The notes: generated from the letters alone by a model not told the origin. Positions 31,238 through 41,879 are shown, counted from the first letter of the stretch. The stretch is 64,000 bases of DNA from Flavobacterium sp. HJJ (GCF_015351475.1 NZ_JADKPR010000001.1:62001-126000), one strand, 5' to 3'. Translations and numbers: made by a program.

Positions 31238-33628
31238 ATGAAACGCAGCATTAAAAAAGTAGCAGTAATCGGATCCGGAATCATGGGTTCAGGGATTGCC
31301 TGTCATTTTGCCAACATTGGGGTTGAAGTTTTGCTTTTGGACATAATTCCAAACGCGCTTACTGATGCTGAAACCAAAAAAGGACTGACGCTTGAAAGCA
31401 AAATTGTCCGCAACCGTGTAGTAAACGACCACTTGGCTAATTCATTAAAATCGAAGCCCTCTCCTATTTACAGCCAAAAATTCGCCAGCCGAATCACAAC
31501 TGGAAACACAACAGATGATATGGCCAAGATTGCCAATGCTGACTGGATTATCGAAGTGGTTGTGGAGCGTCTGGACATCAAAAAAATAGTTTTTGAGCAA
31601 ATCGACCAATTCAGAAAACCGGGAACTTTGGTAACATCTAATACTTCGGGTATTCCAATTCATTTTATGAGCGAAGGACGAAGCGATGATTTCCAAAAAC
31701 ATTTCTGCGGTACACACTTTTTTAACCCAGCGCGTTACTTAAAATTATTTGAAATTATTCCGGGACCACAGACTTCTGCAGATGTTTTGGATTTCTTAAC
31801 CACATACGGAGAAAAATTCTTAGGCAAAACTTCGGTTGTTGCCAAAGACACTCCGGCATTTATCGGAAACCGTATTGGTATTTACGGAATCCAGAGTTTG
31901 TTCCACTTGGTGAAAGAATTGGGATTAACCATTGAAGAAGTTGACAAATTGACTGGACCAGTTATTGGCCGTCCAAAATCAGCTACTTTCAGAACTGTCG
32001 ATGTGGTTGGACTGGATACTTTGGTACATGTTGCTAATGGAATCTACGAAAACTGCCCTGCAGACGAGCAGCACGAATTGTTCAAACTTCCAGATTTTAT
32101 CAGCAAAATGATGGAAAACAAATGGTACGGAAGCAAAACAGGTCAAGGTTTCTACAAAAAAGCAGACAAAGACATTCTTTCTTTGGACTTAGATACTTTG
32201 GAATACCGAACTGCCAAAAAAGCTTCTTTTGCCACTTTGGAATTAACAAAAACAATAGACAAACCCATCAATAGATTCAAGGTTTTGGTTAAAGGAAAAG
32301 ATAAAGCAGGCGAATTCTACAGAAAGAGTTTCGCTGGAATGTTTGCTTATGTTTCCAACCGTATTCCTGAAATCTCAGATGAATTATATAAAATTGATGA
32401 TGCGATGAAAGCTGGTTTTGGATGGGAAAATGGTCCGTTCGAAATTTGGGATGCTATTGGTGTTGCCAATGGAATCGAAATCATGAAAGCCGAAGGTCTT
32501 GAGCCTGCAGTTTGGGTTACCGAAATGCTTGCTTCCGGAAGTACTAGTTTTTATACTGTAAAAGAAGGAGCCACATATTTCTATAATATTCAGACAAAAT
32601 CACAGACAAAAGTACCGGGACAAGATTCTTTTATCATTCTGAACAACATTCGCGAAAGCAAAAAAGTTTGGAGCAACAGTGGTGCAATTATTCAGGATTT
32701 GGGAGACGGAATTCTAAACTTGGAATTCCAATCCAAAATGAATACTATTGGCGGTGATGTACTTCAAGCAATTAATAAAGCGATAGATTTATCTGAAAAA
32801 GAATACCAAGGTCTGGTTATTGGAAACCAGGCAGCTAATTTCTCTGTTGGAGCCAATATCGGAATGATTTTCATGATGGCTGTTGAACAGGAATATGACG
32901 AGTTAAATATGGCGATCAAAATGTTCCAAGACACGATGATGCGTGTTCGTTATTCTTCAATTCCAGTTGTTGTAGCGCCTCACGGAATGACTTTTGGAGG
33001 CGGATGCGAAATGAGTCTGCACGCTGACAAAGTAGTTGCTGCAGCAGAAACCTATATGGGATTGGTTGAATTTGGCGTTGGGGTTATTCCAGGCGGCGGC
33101 GGATCCAAAGAAATGGCTTTGAGAGCTTCTGATTTATTCCGCAAAAATGATGTGGAATTGAATGTACTGCAGGAATATTTCTTAACAATCGCAATGGCAA
33201 AAGTATCGACTTCCGGTTACGAAGCTTTTGACACCGGACTTTTACAGCATGGTAAAGATATTATCGTAGTAAACAAAGACCGTCAGATTGCCGAAGCCAA
33301 AAAACATGCTTTATTAATGGCAGAAGCAGGTTACACACAGCCTATCCGCAGAACCGATGTGAAGGTTTTAGGGAAACAGGCTTTAGGAATGTTCTTAGTG
33401 GGAACTGACCAGATGGAAGCTGGAAAATACATTTCTGAACACGACAAGAAAATTGCTAACAAACTGGCTTACGTTATGGCTGGAGGTGATTTATCCGAAT
33501 CTACTTTGGTATCTGAGCAGTATTTACTGGATATCGAAAGAGAAGCTTTCTTATCACTTTGTACCGAAAGAAAAACATTGGAAAGAATTCAGTATATGTT
33601 AACTAAAGGGAAACCGCTTCGTAATTAG
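31238..33628 (+). CDS. 3-hydroxyacyl-CoA dehydrogenase / enoyl-CoA hydratase fusion
   Basis: 796 residues. The N-terminal NAD-binding motif is GSGIMGSGIA (about 12-21), with dehydrogenase signature HFFNPARYLKLFEIIPG (about 160-176). The C-terminal crotonase-like domain has GMTFGGGCEMSLHAD (about 587-601) and GVGVIPGGGGSKE. Order is dehydrogenase then hydratase, as in the FadJ/FadB-like fusions of Bacteroidota, the reverse of E. coli FadB. It catalyses the middle two steps of fatty-acid beta-oxidation with the thiolase and acyl-CoA dehydrogenase that follow. Confidence 0.93.
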   Translation: MKRSIKKVAVIGSGIMGSGIACHFANIGVEVLLLDIIPNALTDAETKKGLTLESKIVRNRVVNDHLANSLKSKPSPIYSQKFASRITTGNTTDDMAKIANADWIIEVVVERLDIKKIVFEQIDQFRKPGTLVTSNTSGIPIHFMSEGRSDDFQKHFCGTHFFNPARYLKLFEIIPGPQTSADVLDFLTTYGEKFLGKTSVVAKDTPAFIGNRIGIYGIQSLFHLVKELGLTIEEVDKLTGPVIGRPKSATFRTVDVVGLDTLVHVANGIYENCPADEQHELFKLPDFISKMMENKWYGSKTGQGFYKKADKDILSLDLDTLEYRTAKKASFATLELTKTIDKPINRFKVLVKGKDKAGEFYRKSFAGMFAYVSNRIPEISDELYKIDDAMKAGFGWENGPFEIWDAIGVANGIEIMKAEGLEPAVWVTEMLASGSTSFYTVKEGATYFYNIQTKSQTKVPGQDSFIILNNIRESKKVWSNSGAIIQDLGDGILNLEFQSKMNTIGGDVLQAINKAIDLSEKEYQGLVIGNQAANFSVGANIGMIFMMAVEQEYDELNMAIKMFQDTMMRVRYSSIPVVVAPHGMTFGGGCEMSLHADKVVAAAETYMGLVEFGVGVIPGGGGSKEMALRASDLFRKNDVELNVLQEYFLTIAMAKVSTSGYEAFDTGLLQHGKDIIVVNKDRQIAEAKKHALLMAEAGYTQPIRRTDVKVLGKQALGMFLVGTDQMEAGKYISEHDKKIANKLAYVMAGGDLSESTLVSEQYLLDIEREAFLSLCTERKTLERIQYMLTKGKPLRN

Positions 33629-33723
33629 AAAATAGAAGCTAGAGCCAAGAGAAAAGACAAAACTCTGTTTTGAAATCTTGCTTCTTGCATCTTTCTTCTA
33701 ATAATCTTAAAAAAGAAAAAAAA

Positions 33724-34905
33724 ATGAAAACAGCATACATAGTTAAAGCATATAGAACGGCAGTTGGAAAAGCACCAAAAGGACTTTTTAGATTCAAAAG
33801 ACCTGATGAATTAGCTGCTGAAACCATTCAGTACATGATGAATGAACTGCCTGATTTTGACAAAACGCGTATTGACGACGTTATGGTTGGAAACGCCATG
33901 CCGGAAGCAGAACAAGGTTTAAATGTAGGACGTTTAATCTCTCTGATGGGATTAAAAGTAAATGATGTACCTGGTGTTACTGTGAACCGTTATTGTGCAT
34001 CGGGTCTGGAAACTATCGGAATGGCAACTGCCAAAATCCAGTCGGGAATGGCGCACTGTATCATTGCCGGCGGTGCCGAAAGTATGAGTTATATCCCGAT
34101 GGGAGGTTACAAACCTACTCCGGATTACGCTGTCGCAAAAGCGGGACACGAAGATTACTACTGGGGAATGGGTCTCACATCCGAAGCGGTGGCTAAACAG
34201 TTCAATATTTCACGTGCAGATCAGGATGAATTTGCTTTTCAATCACACAACAAAGCCCTGAAAGCACAGGCTGAAGGTAAATTCGACAAACAGATTGTGC
34301 CTATTACAGTTGAGCAGACTTTCATTAATGAAAATGGCAAAAAAGAAACCAAATCATACGTTGTAAACAAAGACGAAGGACCAAGAGCAGGAACTTCACT
34401 GGAAGCATTAGCGGGTCTTAGAGCTGTTTTTGCTGCTGACGGAAGTGTAACTGCAGGTAACTCTTCGCAAATGAGTGACGGTGCCGCTTTTGTACTGGTG
34501 ATGAGCGAAGAAATGGTAAAAGAATTAAACCTTCAGCCTATCGCCCGATTAGTAAACTTTGCATCTGCCGGTGTTGAACCAAGAATTATGGGAATCGGCC
34601 CTGTAAAAGCGATTCCGAAAGCATTGAAACAGGCCGGACTGACTCTAAATGATATCGAATTAATCGAATTGAACGAAGCTTTTGCATCACAGGCTTTGGC
34701 CGTTACCCGTGAACTGAATCTGAACCCAGATATTATCAATGTAAATGGAGGAGCGATTGCCCTAGGTCACCCGCTGGGCTGTACCGGAGCTAAACTTTCT
34801 GTTCAATTATTCGACGAAATGAAACGCAGAGGTAACAAATACGGTATCGTGAGTATGTGTGTGGGAACCGGACAGGGAAGTGCGGGGGTTTTTGAAGTTT
34901 TGTAA
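33724..34905 (+). CDS. fadA: Acetyl-CoA C-acyltransferase (thiolase)
   Basis: Start at 33724 ([16 protein letters not shown]), preceded by an A-rich leader; the in-frame ATG at 33670 lies in an intergenic repeat. 393 residues, the usual thiolase length. Active-site Cys in [10 protein letters not shown] (about 88), [18 protein letters not shown] (His near 351) and [10 protein letters not shown] (Cys near 381). It cleaves 3-ketoacyl-CoA to acetyl-CoA and a shortened acyl-CoA, the last step of beta-oxidation. Confidence 0.95.
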   Translation: MKTAYIVKAYRTAVGKAPKGLFRFKRPDELAAETIQYMMNELPDFDKTRIDDVMVGNAMPEAEQGLNVGRLISLMGLKVNDVPGVTVNRYCASGLETIGMATAKIQSGMAHCIIAGGAESMSYIPMGGYKPTPDYAVAKAGHEDYYWGMGLTSEAVAKQFNISRADQDEFAFQSHNKALKAQAEGKFDKQIVPITVEQTFINENGKKETKSYVVNKDEGPRAGTSLEALAGLRAVFAADGSVTAGNSSQMSDGAAFVLVMSEEMVKELNLQPIARLVNFASAGVEPRIMGIGPVKAIPKALKQAGLTLNDIELIELNEAFASQALAVTRELNLNPDIINVNGGAIALGHPLGCTGAKLSVQLFDEMKRRGNKYGIVSMCVGTGQGSAGVFEVL

Positions 34906-34949
34906 AAAAGAAAAAAGAGCAAAGAGGCAAGAAAAAAGAATTAAAACTT

Positions 34950-35315
34950 ATGAGACACAACTTTAAGAATTTGAAAATTTGGCTTTTAGCAATGGAAATT
35001 ACTAACGATATATATAAGCTAACTTCAACTTTTCCAAAATCAGAAACTTATAGTTTGTCTAGTCAAATGAATCGATGTTCGGTCTCAATGCCTTCAAATA
35101 TTGCAGAAGGATCAAATAGAGGAAATAAACATTTTCAACATTATTTGAATATCAGCTTAGGCTCTTCATTTGAGCTGCAGACACAATTATTAATAGCTTA
35201 CCAAAACGACTATTTATCAAAAGAAAAAACAGAAGCAATAGAAAATAAAATAATTGAATTTCAAAAGATGACAACAGGTTTCATAAGCAAGTTAGATAAC
35301 AATCTTTCTTCTTGA
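34950..35315 (+). CDS. Four-helix-bundle protein (23S rRNA intervening-sequence type)
   Basis: 121 residues of the TIGR02436 / S23 four-helix-bundle family: FKNLKIWLLAMEITNDIYKL, then FPKSETYSLSSQMNRCSVSM and PSNIAEGSNR. The family is common as a stand-alone gene in Bacteroidota and is also found within rRNA intervening sequences. It splits the thiolase and acyl-CoA dehydrogenase genes, flanked by 40-45 bp A-rich repeats, so it looks inserted into the fad operon. No function in fatty-acid metabolism is expected. Confidence 0.88.
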   Translation: MRHNFKNLKIWLLAMEITNDIYKLTSTFPKSETYSLSSQMNRCSVSMPSNIAEGSNRGNKHFQHYLNISLGSSFELQTQLLIAYQNDYLSKEKTEAIENKIIEFQKMTTGFISKLDNNLSS

Positions 35316-35355
35316 TTCTTTCATCTTTCATCTTAACAAAAAAAAAATAAAAGTC

Positions 35356-37146
35356 ATGAGCGACAAAACAAGAGGTGGTCAATTCATCGTAAAAGAAACA
35401 AAATGTGAAGACATCTTCACCCCAGAGGATTTCAACGAAGAGCAGCTGATGATGCGTGACTCTGTAAAAGAATTTGTGGACAAAGAAATTTGGCCGAACA
35501 AAAACCGTTTTGAAAATAAAGATTATGCTTTTACCGAAGAATCCATGCGCAAAGCCGGAGATCTTGGTTTCTTGAGCGTAGCTGTACCTGAAGCTTATGG
35601 CGGAATGGGAATGGGATTTGTCAATACCGTTTTGGTTTGTGACTATATTTCGGGAGCAACGGGTTCATTCTCTACAGCTTTTGGAGCTCACACCGGAATC
35701 GGGACAATGCCAATTACGCTTTACGGAACAGAAGAACAAAAACAAAAATACGTACCAAAATTAGCTACAGGCGAATGGTTTGGTGCTTATTGCCTTACTG
35801 AACCAGGAGCCGGATCAGATGCTAATTCTGGAAAAACCAAAGCGGTTCTGTCTGAAGACGGAACACATTATAAAATTACAGGACAAAAAATGTGGATCTC
35901 TAATGCCGGGTTCTGTTCTCTTTTCATCGTTTTTGCACGTATTGAAGACGATAAAAACATCACAGGATTCATTTTGGAAAACACAGCCGATAACGGAATT
36001 TCATTTGGCGAAGAAGAGCATAAATTAGGGATCCGTGCCTCCTCTACCCGTCAGGTGTTTTTCAATGAAACAAAAGTTCCAGTTGAAAACATGCTTTCTG
36101 AAAGAGGAAACGGTTTTAAAATAGCAATGAATGCTTTAAACGTTGGCCGTATCAAATTGGCTGCTGCCTGTCTGGACGCACAGCGAAGAGTTATCACAGG
36201 AGCTGTTCATTATTCTAATGAAAGAATCCAGTTCAACACTGCGATTTCACAATTCGGAGCTATCCGTTCTAAACTGGCAGAGATGGCGGCTTCCTGCTAT
36301 GCAGGTGAAAGTGCTACCTATCGTGCAGCAAAAGACATTGAAGACAGAATCATTGCCCGCGAGACTGATGGTGTTTCGCACCAAGAGTCAGAATTGAAAG
36401 GAGTTGAAGAATATGCTATCGAATGTTCTATCCTAAAAGTGGCCGTTTCCGAAGATGTTCAAAATTGTGCTGACGAAGGAATCCAAATCTTCGGCGGAAT
36501 GGGATTCTCTGAAGATACTCCCATGGAAAGTGCCTGGAGAGACGCCCGTATTGCCCGTATCTACGAAGGAACAAATGAAATCAACAGAATGCTTTCAGTG
36601 GGAATGTTAATCAAAAAAGCCATGAAAGGCCATGTTGATTTACTTGGACCAGCTTCCAAAGTACAGGAAGAATTAATGGGAATTCCGTCATTTGACACTC
36701 CTGATTATTCTGAACTGTTTGCTGAAGAAAAAGAAATGATCGGCAAACTGAAAAAAGCATTCTTAATGGTTGCTGGCGGAGCAGTTCAAAAATATGGTCC
36801 GGATTTAGAAGGACACCAGCAGTTACTGATGGCAGCTTCGAATATTTTAATCGAAATCTATATGGCCGAAAGTGCAATTTTGAGAACCGAAAAGCTAGCC
36901 AAATCAAATGGTGCTGACAAAGTAAAAGAACAAATCGCTATGGCGCAATTGTACTTGTACCAAGCCGTTGACATCGTTACTCAAAAAGGAAAAGAAAGCA
37001 TAATTTCTTTTGCCGAAGGCGATGAACAGCGCATGATGCTAATGGGATTACGCCGTTACACAAAATACACCAACATGCCGAATGTTGTTGGTTTGAGGGA
37101 AACGATTACCTCAAAACTAGTTGCTGATAATGCTTACTCTTTCTAA
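35356..37146 (+). CDS. Acyl-CoA dehydrogenase
   Basis: 596 residues, the long form with an extra C-terminal helical region, as in very-long-chain acyl-CoA dehydrogenases. Signatures: LTEPGAGSDANSG (FAD/substrate loop, about 150-162), GQKMWISNAG, and QIFGGMGFSEDTPMESAWRDARIARIYEGTNEI (about 375-410) with the family catalytic Glu. It carries out the first oxidation of beta-oxidation, passing electrons to ETF. A strong terminator follows. Confidence 0.93.
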   Translation: MSDKTRGGQFIVKETKCEDIFTPEDFNEEQLMMRDSVKEFVDKEIWPNKNRFENKDYAFTEESMRKAGDLGFLSVAVPEAYGGMGMGFVNTVLVCDYISGATGSFSTAFGAHTGIGTMPITLYGTEEQKQKYVPKLATGEWFGAYCLTEPGAGSDANSGKTKAVLSEDGTHYKITGQKMWISNAGFCSLFIVFARIEDDKNITGFILENTADNGISFGEEEHKLGIRASSTRQVFFNETKVPVENMLSERGNGFKIAMNALNVGRIKLAAACLDAQRRVITGAVHYSNERIQFNTAISQFGAIRSKLAEMAASCYAGESATYRAAKDIEDRIIARETDGVSHQESELKGVEEYAIECSILKVAVSEDVQNCADEGIQIFGGMGFSEDTPMESAWRDARIARIYEGTNEINRMLSVGMLIKKAMKGHVDLLGPASKVQEELMGIPSFDTPDYSELFAEEKEMIGKLKKAFLMVAGGAVQKYGPDLEGHQQLLMAASNILIEIYMAESAILRTEKLAKSNGADKVKEQIAMAQLYLYQAVDIVTQKGKESIISFAEGDEQRMMLMGLRRYTKYTNMPNVVGLRETITSKLVADNAYSF

Positions 37147-37177
37147 TATTTAAACTCTCTTTTAGTTTTTTATTTGT

Positions 37178-37218
37178 AAAAAGCCGCGTTTGTCCCTGAA
37201 TGACAAAGCGGCTTTTTT
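37178..37218 (+). terminator. Terminator of the fad operon
   Basis: AAAAGCCGC and GCGGCTTTT form a stem extended by TTTGTC/GACAAA and end in TTTTTT, 32 bp after the acyl-CoA dehydrogenase stop. Confidence 0.85.
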
Positions 37219-37254
37219 ATGCAAATTATTTTTTATGACTATACACTAAGCTTT

Positions 37255-38421
37255 CTATTTTTGATGATTTCCAAAAAAATCAAGCATTATTTCCAACGCA
37301 TTTTCTGAGTGCATTCTCTCACCATTTTCAAGAGATTCCTGAGCTTTTGCAGAAGCTCTTTCTCTCATGTCCGTTTCATAAACAGTAATTGCTTCCTGCA
37401 GAGAATCGTATTCATTTGAAGTTAAACATCTGCTCATTTCCAAAGCATCACGCATCGCCGCATTCACTCCCTCACCTGCAAACGGAGGCATCACATGCGC
37501 TGCATCCCCGAGCATTGTCATGTTCGGCATGCTTTCCCATGTTTGATCCAATGGCATGCAATAAATTGGACGGGGAACAAACGGAGTTACAGCACTTTCA
37601 AATAATTCATGCCAAACATCGCTCCACTCTGAATATTCTTTTTTGAACCAATCCAGCATCTGTGATTTATCCGAATAGTTCAAACCATTATTTACAGCCC
37701 ATTTTTCATCGGTTTTGAAACTTGCATAGAAACCAATTTCGCCATTGTCTTTTTGTCCCATCAATAAATCCTTCCCGTTTCCAAAAGCCATAATTTTTCC
37801 GCCATTCAGCAGCGCATTTATTTTTGGAGCAGTTTCTCCTGCATTATAAATATTACCTTCCAGCATGGTAACTCCCGAGTAAAAAGCTTTTATGTCGGTA
37901 ATATAAGGCCTGATTTTAGAATTAGCTCCATCAGCAGCAACGACAACGTCGGCATAAACCGATTTATTATTTTTGAAATGCAGTAACCAACCGTCGTTTT
38001 GAGTTTCCATTAAAAGAAAATGACTGTCCCAAACAACTGTTTCTGGTTCCAGCGATTCAAGTAATATTCTTCGTAATGCTCCCCTGCTTATTTCCGGACG
38101 AAAATGTTCCTGCCCAAAATTCTCTTCAGGTTTAGCTTCATGATCGCTGAAAAAAACCGCAGCCTGTTCATTCATAATCTGCAGACGGTCTGCACCGGGC
38201 ATGTAATTCTTTTTGAATTCATTCAGCAGACCAGCTTCGGTGATAGCTGCCAATCCGGATTCTTCATGCAGATCAAGCGGTGAGCCCTGAACGCGGGCAT
38301 CTTTATTGATATCCCTTTCGTATACATTTACATTTACTCCTTTCAACTGAAGGAGTTTTGCAAGTGTCAATCCTCCTGGGCCACCGCCAATAATTGCGAT
38401 TTTTTTATTTTGTAACAGCAT
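37255..38421 (-). CDS. TetX-like flavin monooxygenase
   Basis: 388 residues. Rossmann FAD motif AIIGGGPGGLTLAKLL (9-24), YERD (about 34), the middle DG motif VVVAADGANSKIR (about 162), and LGDAAHVMPPFAGEGVNAAMRDA (about 298-320). The general layout and the LGDAAHLMPPFAGQGVN-like block match Tet(X)-type flavoprotein monooxygenases, but overall resemblance is moderate, so tetracycline inactivation should not be assumed. It is followed upstream by an AraC regulator 25 bp away on the same strand. Confidence 0.85.
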   Translation of the reverse strand: MLLQNKKIAIIGGGPGGLTLAKLLQLKGVNVNVYERDINKDARVQGSPLDLHEESGLAAITEAGLLNEFKKNYMPGADRLQIMNEQAAVFFSDHEAKPEENFGQEHFRPEISRGALRRILLESLEPETVVWDSHFLLMETQNDGWLLHFKNNKSVYADVVVAADGANSKIRPYITDIKAFYSGVTMLEGNIYNAGETAPKINALLNGGKIMAFGNGKDLLMGQKDNGEIGFYASFKTDEKWAVNNGLNYSDKSQMLDWFKKEYSEWSDVWHELFESAVTPFVPRPIYCMPLDQTWESMPNMTMLGDAAHVMPPFAGEGVNAAMRDALEMSRCLTSNEYDSLQEAITVYETDMRERASAKAQESLENGERMHSENALEIMLDFFGNHQK

Positions 38422-38446
38422 AATTTTTAAATTTTATGCAGCAAAA

Positions 38447-39199
38447 TTACTTCGCGTGATAGACCAAAAATTGTAAAAATCGGTCATTTTGATTTTTGAA
38501 CAATTCTTTTGGGGAAACTCCCGAAAGTTTTTTGATTTCTTTTATAAAATGGGACTGATCGGTAAAATTGAGCTGCGGTGAAAGTTTACCATCTTTGATA
38601 TGATGCAGCGAAGCCTGAAAACGTAAAATACTGCAATACGTTTTCAATGAAATCCCCAGCTGCTGATTGAAATACCGGTTGATCTGGCGCTCGCCCCAGG
38701 AAACTTTTTTGGATAAATCTTTAATATTCACTTCCCCATCAGCAGCAAAAATTAATTCAAACAATTGAAGTTTTTTTGAGTCAATTATATTGGATAATAA
38801 CGATTTAATTTTTTGCGAAACTTTTTTACAGAAAGCATCGAAATCATCCAGATCATGAATACCAAAACCCCAAAAATCATTTGGCATTTCTTTACCGCTG
38901 TCTACAAATTCGGCAATAGATTCATGAAAAACATATTCTAAAGCAAGCGGATTAAAACTGACAGCAAAAAAAGTTTCTATATTTAATTTTGGCATTGGTT
39001 TTGGCTTTGTCTCCAACCCCATAAGTACAATTTGAAAACGATTGTCAGCTGTTTTACAAAACAGCAGATCAATTTTTCCATTGGGAACAATTACTCCTCC
39101 AGTAAAATTTGACAGATTCTGCAGGGATGAATAGCAGTATACAAAGTCAGAAAGTGACGAATCTGGTTTATTAATAGTATAGCGAAGGGCATTATTCAT
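38447..39199 (-). CDS. AraC-family transcriptional regulator
   Basis: 250 residues. The C-terminal two-helix HTH region spans about 150-235: VNIKDLSKKVSWGERQINRYFNQQ, then LNFTDQSHFIKEIKKLSGVSPKEL, the typical AraC signature. The N-terminal part is a beta-rich sensor of the DUF6597 type. It lies directly before the TetX-like gene on the same strand and probably controls it in response to a small molecule. Confidence 0.88.
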   Translation of the reverse strand: MNNALRYTINKPDSSLSDFVYCYSSLQNLSNFTGGVIVPNGKIDLLFCKTADNRFQIVLMGLETKPKPMPKLNIETFFAVSFNPLALEYVFHESIAEFVDSGKEMPNDFWGFGIHDLDDFDAFCKKVSQKIKSLLSNIIDSKKLQLFELIFAADGEVNIKDLSKKVSWGERQINRYFNQQLGISLKTYCSILRFQASLHHIKDGKLSPQLNFTDQSHFIKEIKKLSGVSPKELFKNQNDRFLQFLVYHAK

Positions 39200-39279
39200 T
39201 TTTGAGCATTTAAAAGCAGTTCATTTAAGACTGTCAAACTGCTTTTTACTAGTTTCTTATCACAATTATCAATCTCTAT

Positions 39280-40734
39280 TTATTCTTTTGCAAAGTTAAA
39301 AATTTGTCCTGACTGTTTTAAGAGCATAGAACTGTCAGCAGCATTAAATTCTAAAATTATTCCTTCGTCAGTATAGCTGAACTTATCTTTTTCTGTTGCC
39401 TGCAAAGCAAAAGACTGCTGTCCTGTTGCCTGAGCGATTAAATTGACATTGTTTTTTGTAATAGCAATTTTGATGGGCAATTGCGCACTTGCATACGTTC
39501 CTAAGTATTTATCCAAATCTTGAGTTGTGACTTGAAAAATATTTACCACTGGCAGTGGAATATAATTATACGGAGTGTAATTTTCCCAGCGCCAAGGCGT
39601 AAATTTATCACCAATGGAATACTCCAAAAGCTCTTTGAAAAGACTTTCTCCATTATCATTATTCGTCATAATCACAACAGCAATTTTCCTATCTGGAAAA
39701 GCAATTGAGTAATGTCCCCAGCCTTCATCATGGCCTTCCTTGAAAAATGCTCTGCCATAGGGAGTTTTAAAAGTACCAACTCCCAATCCGTATCCTAACT
39801 GGATATTGTCATTATCGGTGCTGTCAATTTTGGCAAGCGGTCCGAATTGGCTTCTTGACCTGATTCTAATCTGCTGGTTTGTCATTTCTTTGAAACTCTC
39901 TTTTGAAAGACCTTTACCACTAATCAAAGTGGCATAGAATTTCGTATAATCTTCCAAAGAAGTGCTCATAGAACCTCCAGCACTTGCCTCTTTCCATTTC
40001 ATAAGTTCATACGGTTCTCCTTTTGCATTGTGGCCGTAACATATATTTTCATCAAAGCGAGCCTGCCAAATCTGACTGGTATTTGCCATCCCTAATGGTT
40101 TAAAAACTCTTTCTTGCGAAATGGTTTCATAGTCTTTGCCTGTTATCTGCTCCAATACAAATTGCAGCAGATAAAGTCCTTCGCCGGAGTAGCTGTAACG
40201 GGTTCCAGGATCAAACTTGAATTTTATTTTTTTGTCGGCTTCAAACCAACGCCAATTTGGAAAACCTGTTGTGTGTGCCAGGCACATGCGGGCAGTGAGC
40301 TTCTTGTAACGCAAATCCTCTTTCAGGTCTTGATAACCTCGTCTAAAACCATTTATTTTGTAATCAGGCAACGGTTTACTTAGATATTCCACAAGCGGTT
40401 TATCAAGATTAATGACTCCTTCCTGTACATACTGCATCGCAATGTAAGCAAAAACAGACTTAGCAAAAGACGCGCCATACATAATAGAAGACTGTTGCAG
40501 CGGAATATTCTTTTGAACATCAGCAAGACCAAAAGTTTTACTGAAAATTAGTTTATTATCATTAAAAACAGAGATGGCAACACCTGAAACATTTGCAGTT
40601 TTCATCAAATGTTCGATTTTAGTATTTAAACTGTCTGCTGTGAGTTTGCTACCATCAACTCGTTTAATGGTCTGCCCAAACAAAATTACCGGAAATACCA
40701 ATAAAATTACCGCAATAAAGATTTTACTTTTCAT
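39280..40734 (-). CDS. Serine beta-lactamase-fold hydrolase (class C-like), secreted
   Basis: 484 residues with a signal peptide (FIAVILLVFPVILFGQ). Catalytic SxxK is SFAKSVFAY (about 92), the Tyr motif is YSYSGEG (about 180), and a third motif HDEGWGHYS lies near 345. The C-terminal about 100 residues form a lipocalin-like extension. This is the beta-lactamase-related penicillin-binding/esterase family; antibiotic hydrolysis is not implied. A single-gene unit. Confidence 0.88.
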   Translation of the reverse strand: MKSKIFIAVILLVFPVILFGQTIKRVDGSKLTADSLNTKIEHLMKTANVSGVAISVFNDNKLIFSKTFGLADVQKNIPLQQSSIMYGASFAKSVFAYIAMQYVQEGVINLDKPLVEYLSKPLPDYKINGFRRGYQDLKEDLRYKKLTARMCLAHTTGFPNWRWFEADKKIKFKFDPGTRYSYSGEGLYLLQFVLEQITGKDYETISQERVFKPLGMANTSQIWQARFDENICYGHNAKGEPYELMKWKEASAGGSMSTSLEDYTKFYATLISGKGLSKESFKEMTNQQIRIRSRSQFGPLAKIDSTDNDNIQLGYGLGVGTFKTPYGRAFFKEGHDEGWGHYSIAFPDRKIAVVIMTNNDNGESLFKELLEYSIGDKFTPWRWENYTPYNYIPLPVVNIFQVTTQDLDKYLGTYASAQLPIKIAITKNNVNLIAQATGQQSFALQATEKDKFSYTDEGIILEFNAADSSMLLKQSGQIFNFAKE

Positions 40735-40889
40735 TGGCTGTTATGTTTTTAGTGAAGTATTCATAATGCACATCGTGTCGGTGATTTACGTTATCACTGA
40801 AAATCAACCATTAACGTTCAATTCATCACGAATATAGCTAAAATTTACTAACTCAGCCAGATTGACAAAAAATTCTAATTTACAGAATA

Positions 40890-41618
40890 TTACAAAACGT
40901 GTTTTAAAACTTCTTCTGTTCTGGTGTCAAAAATTAAAATTCCTTCGCTTTTATCATCAAGCTGTCCAGCCAGATTCCCTTGTCTGGTCCAGACAGCACT
41001 TTGTCCAGCGCTTGTGAAATTATCGCAATAGCCAACACAATTGGACATCAAAACCGGTATTGAAAATCTCTTGGCAGCCACAGAGTAATGATTCATTGCT
41101 TTATCAACGCCGGTTTGTGATTTGGCAACACTGACCAAGTAAATTTCTGCACCAAGTTTTACAGTATTTTCAGAATGATCAGCTAGCAAACTTTCATGAC
41201 AAATCGCAGGAGCAATTTTGCAATCATCAACGGTTAGAATGATTTGGTTTGAACCATTTACAAAAAAAAGGAAATTCGTCAGCGTGTAATTGTTATTTCG
41301 AATATACCTGCCTTAGCGTGTTTGGCTGAAAAATCACCATGCTGATTTGGATTCCAGATGCTGTTTTTGTCGGCATACCAACGCCAATAGTGATTTTATT
41401 TTCATCACTTATTTTTTGGAACTCATCAAAATAATAACAGTCCGCATCAACAGCTAATTCTTTGGCCAGCTCAGGTTCATATCCTGTCAGCGAAAGCTCC
41501 GAAAAAAAACAGCATCAGATTTATAGTAAACAGCAAGTACAGTCATTTTTTTATGAAATTCCATATTTGCAGGAATGTTTACCTTGATTGGTTTTGTTTG
41601 TTCGATTGCTATTTTCAT
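40890..41618 (-). pseudogene. Broken carbon-nitrogen hydrolase (nitrilase family)
   Basis: From the ATG at 41618 the product starts MKIAIEQTKPIKVNIPANME but runs out of frame in an eight-T tract near 41500. It continues in another frame as SELSLTGYEPELAKELAVD, then ends at a stop near 41300, and a third piece (VDDCKIAPAICHESLLADHS, with the catalytic CHE) runs to 40890. At least two frameshifts break the nitrilase fold. Full-length relatives would be about 240 residues. Confidence 0.85.
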
Positions 41619-41879
41619 TGTCGAAGAAATTATATCAGGTTAAAGCTGGATTAAACAAAGAAATAACCGCAAAATGCTTATTTTAAATAGTTTATTTAAA
41701 ACCGTTAACTTCTTCCTTATTTATTTTTATATGTCTGTCCGCAAATAATACCTGTATTTTTTTTGCCGCTGATTACACAGATTTTATTACTGCCTTTTTT
41801 TTAAAAAATCTGTGCAAATCTTTTTAATCTGTGGCTAATTCGATCTGTTTGGTATTAGTTAAGAATAGTCAATGTATTT

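Noticed and set aside
37255..38421. Calling the flavin monooxygenase a tetracycline resistance gene
   Set aside because: Motifs fit the family but overall similarity to Tet(X) is moderate; resistance cannot be inferred.
39280..40734. Calling the serine hydrolase an AmpC beta-lactamase
   Set aside because: It has the SxxK/YxN-type fold but a long extra C-terminal domain, as in esterase or peptidase relatives.
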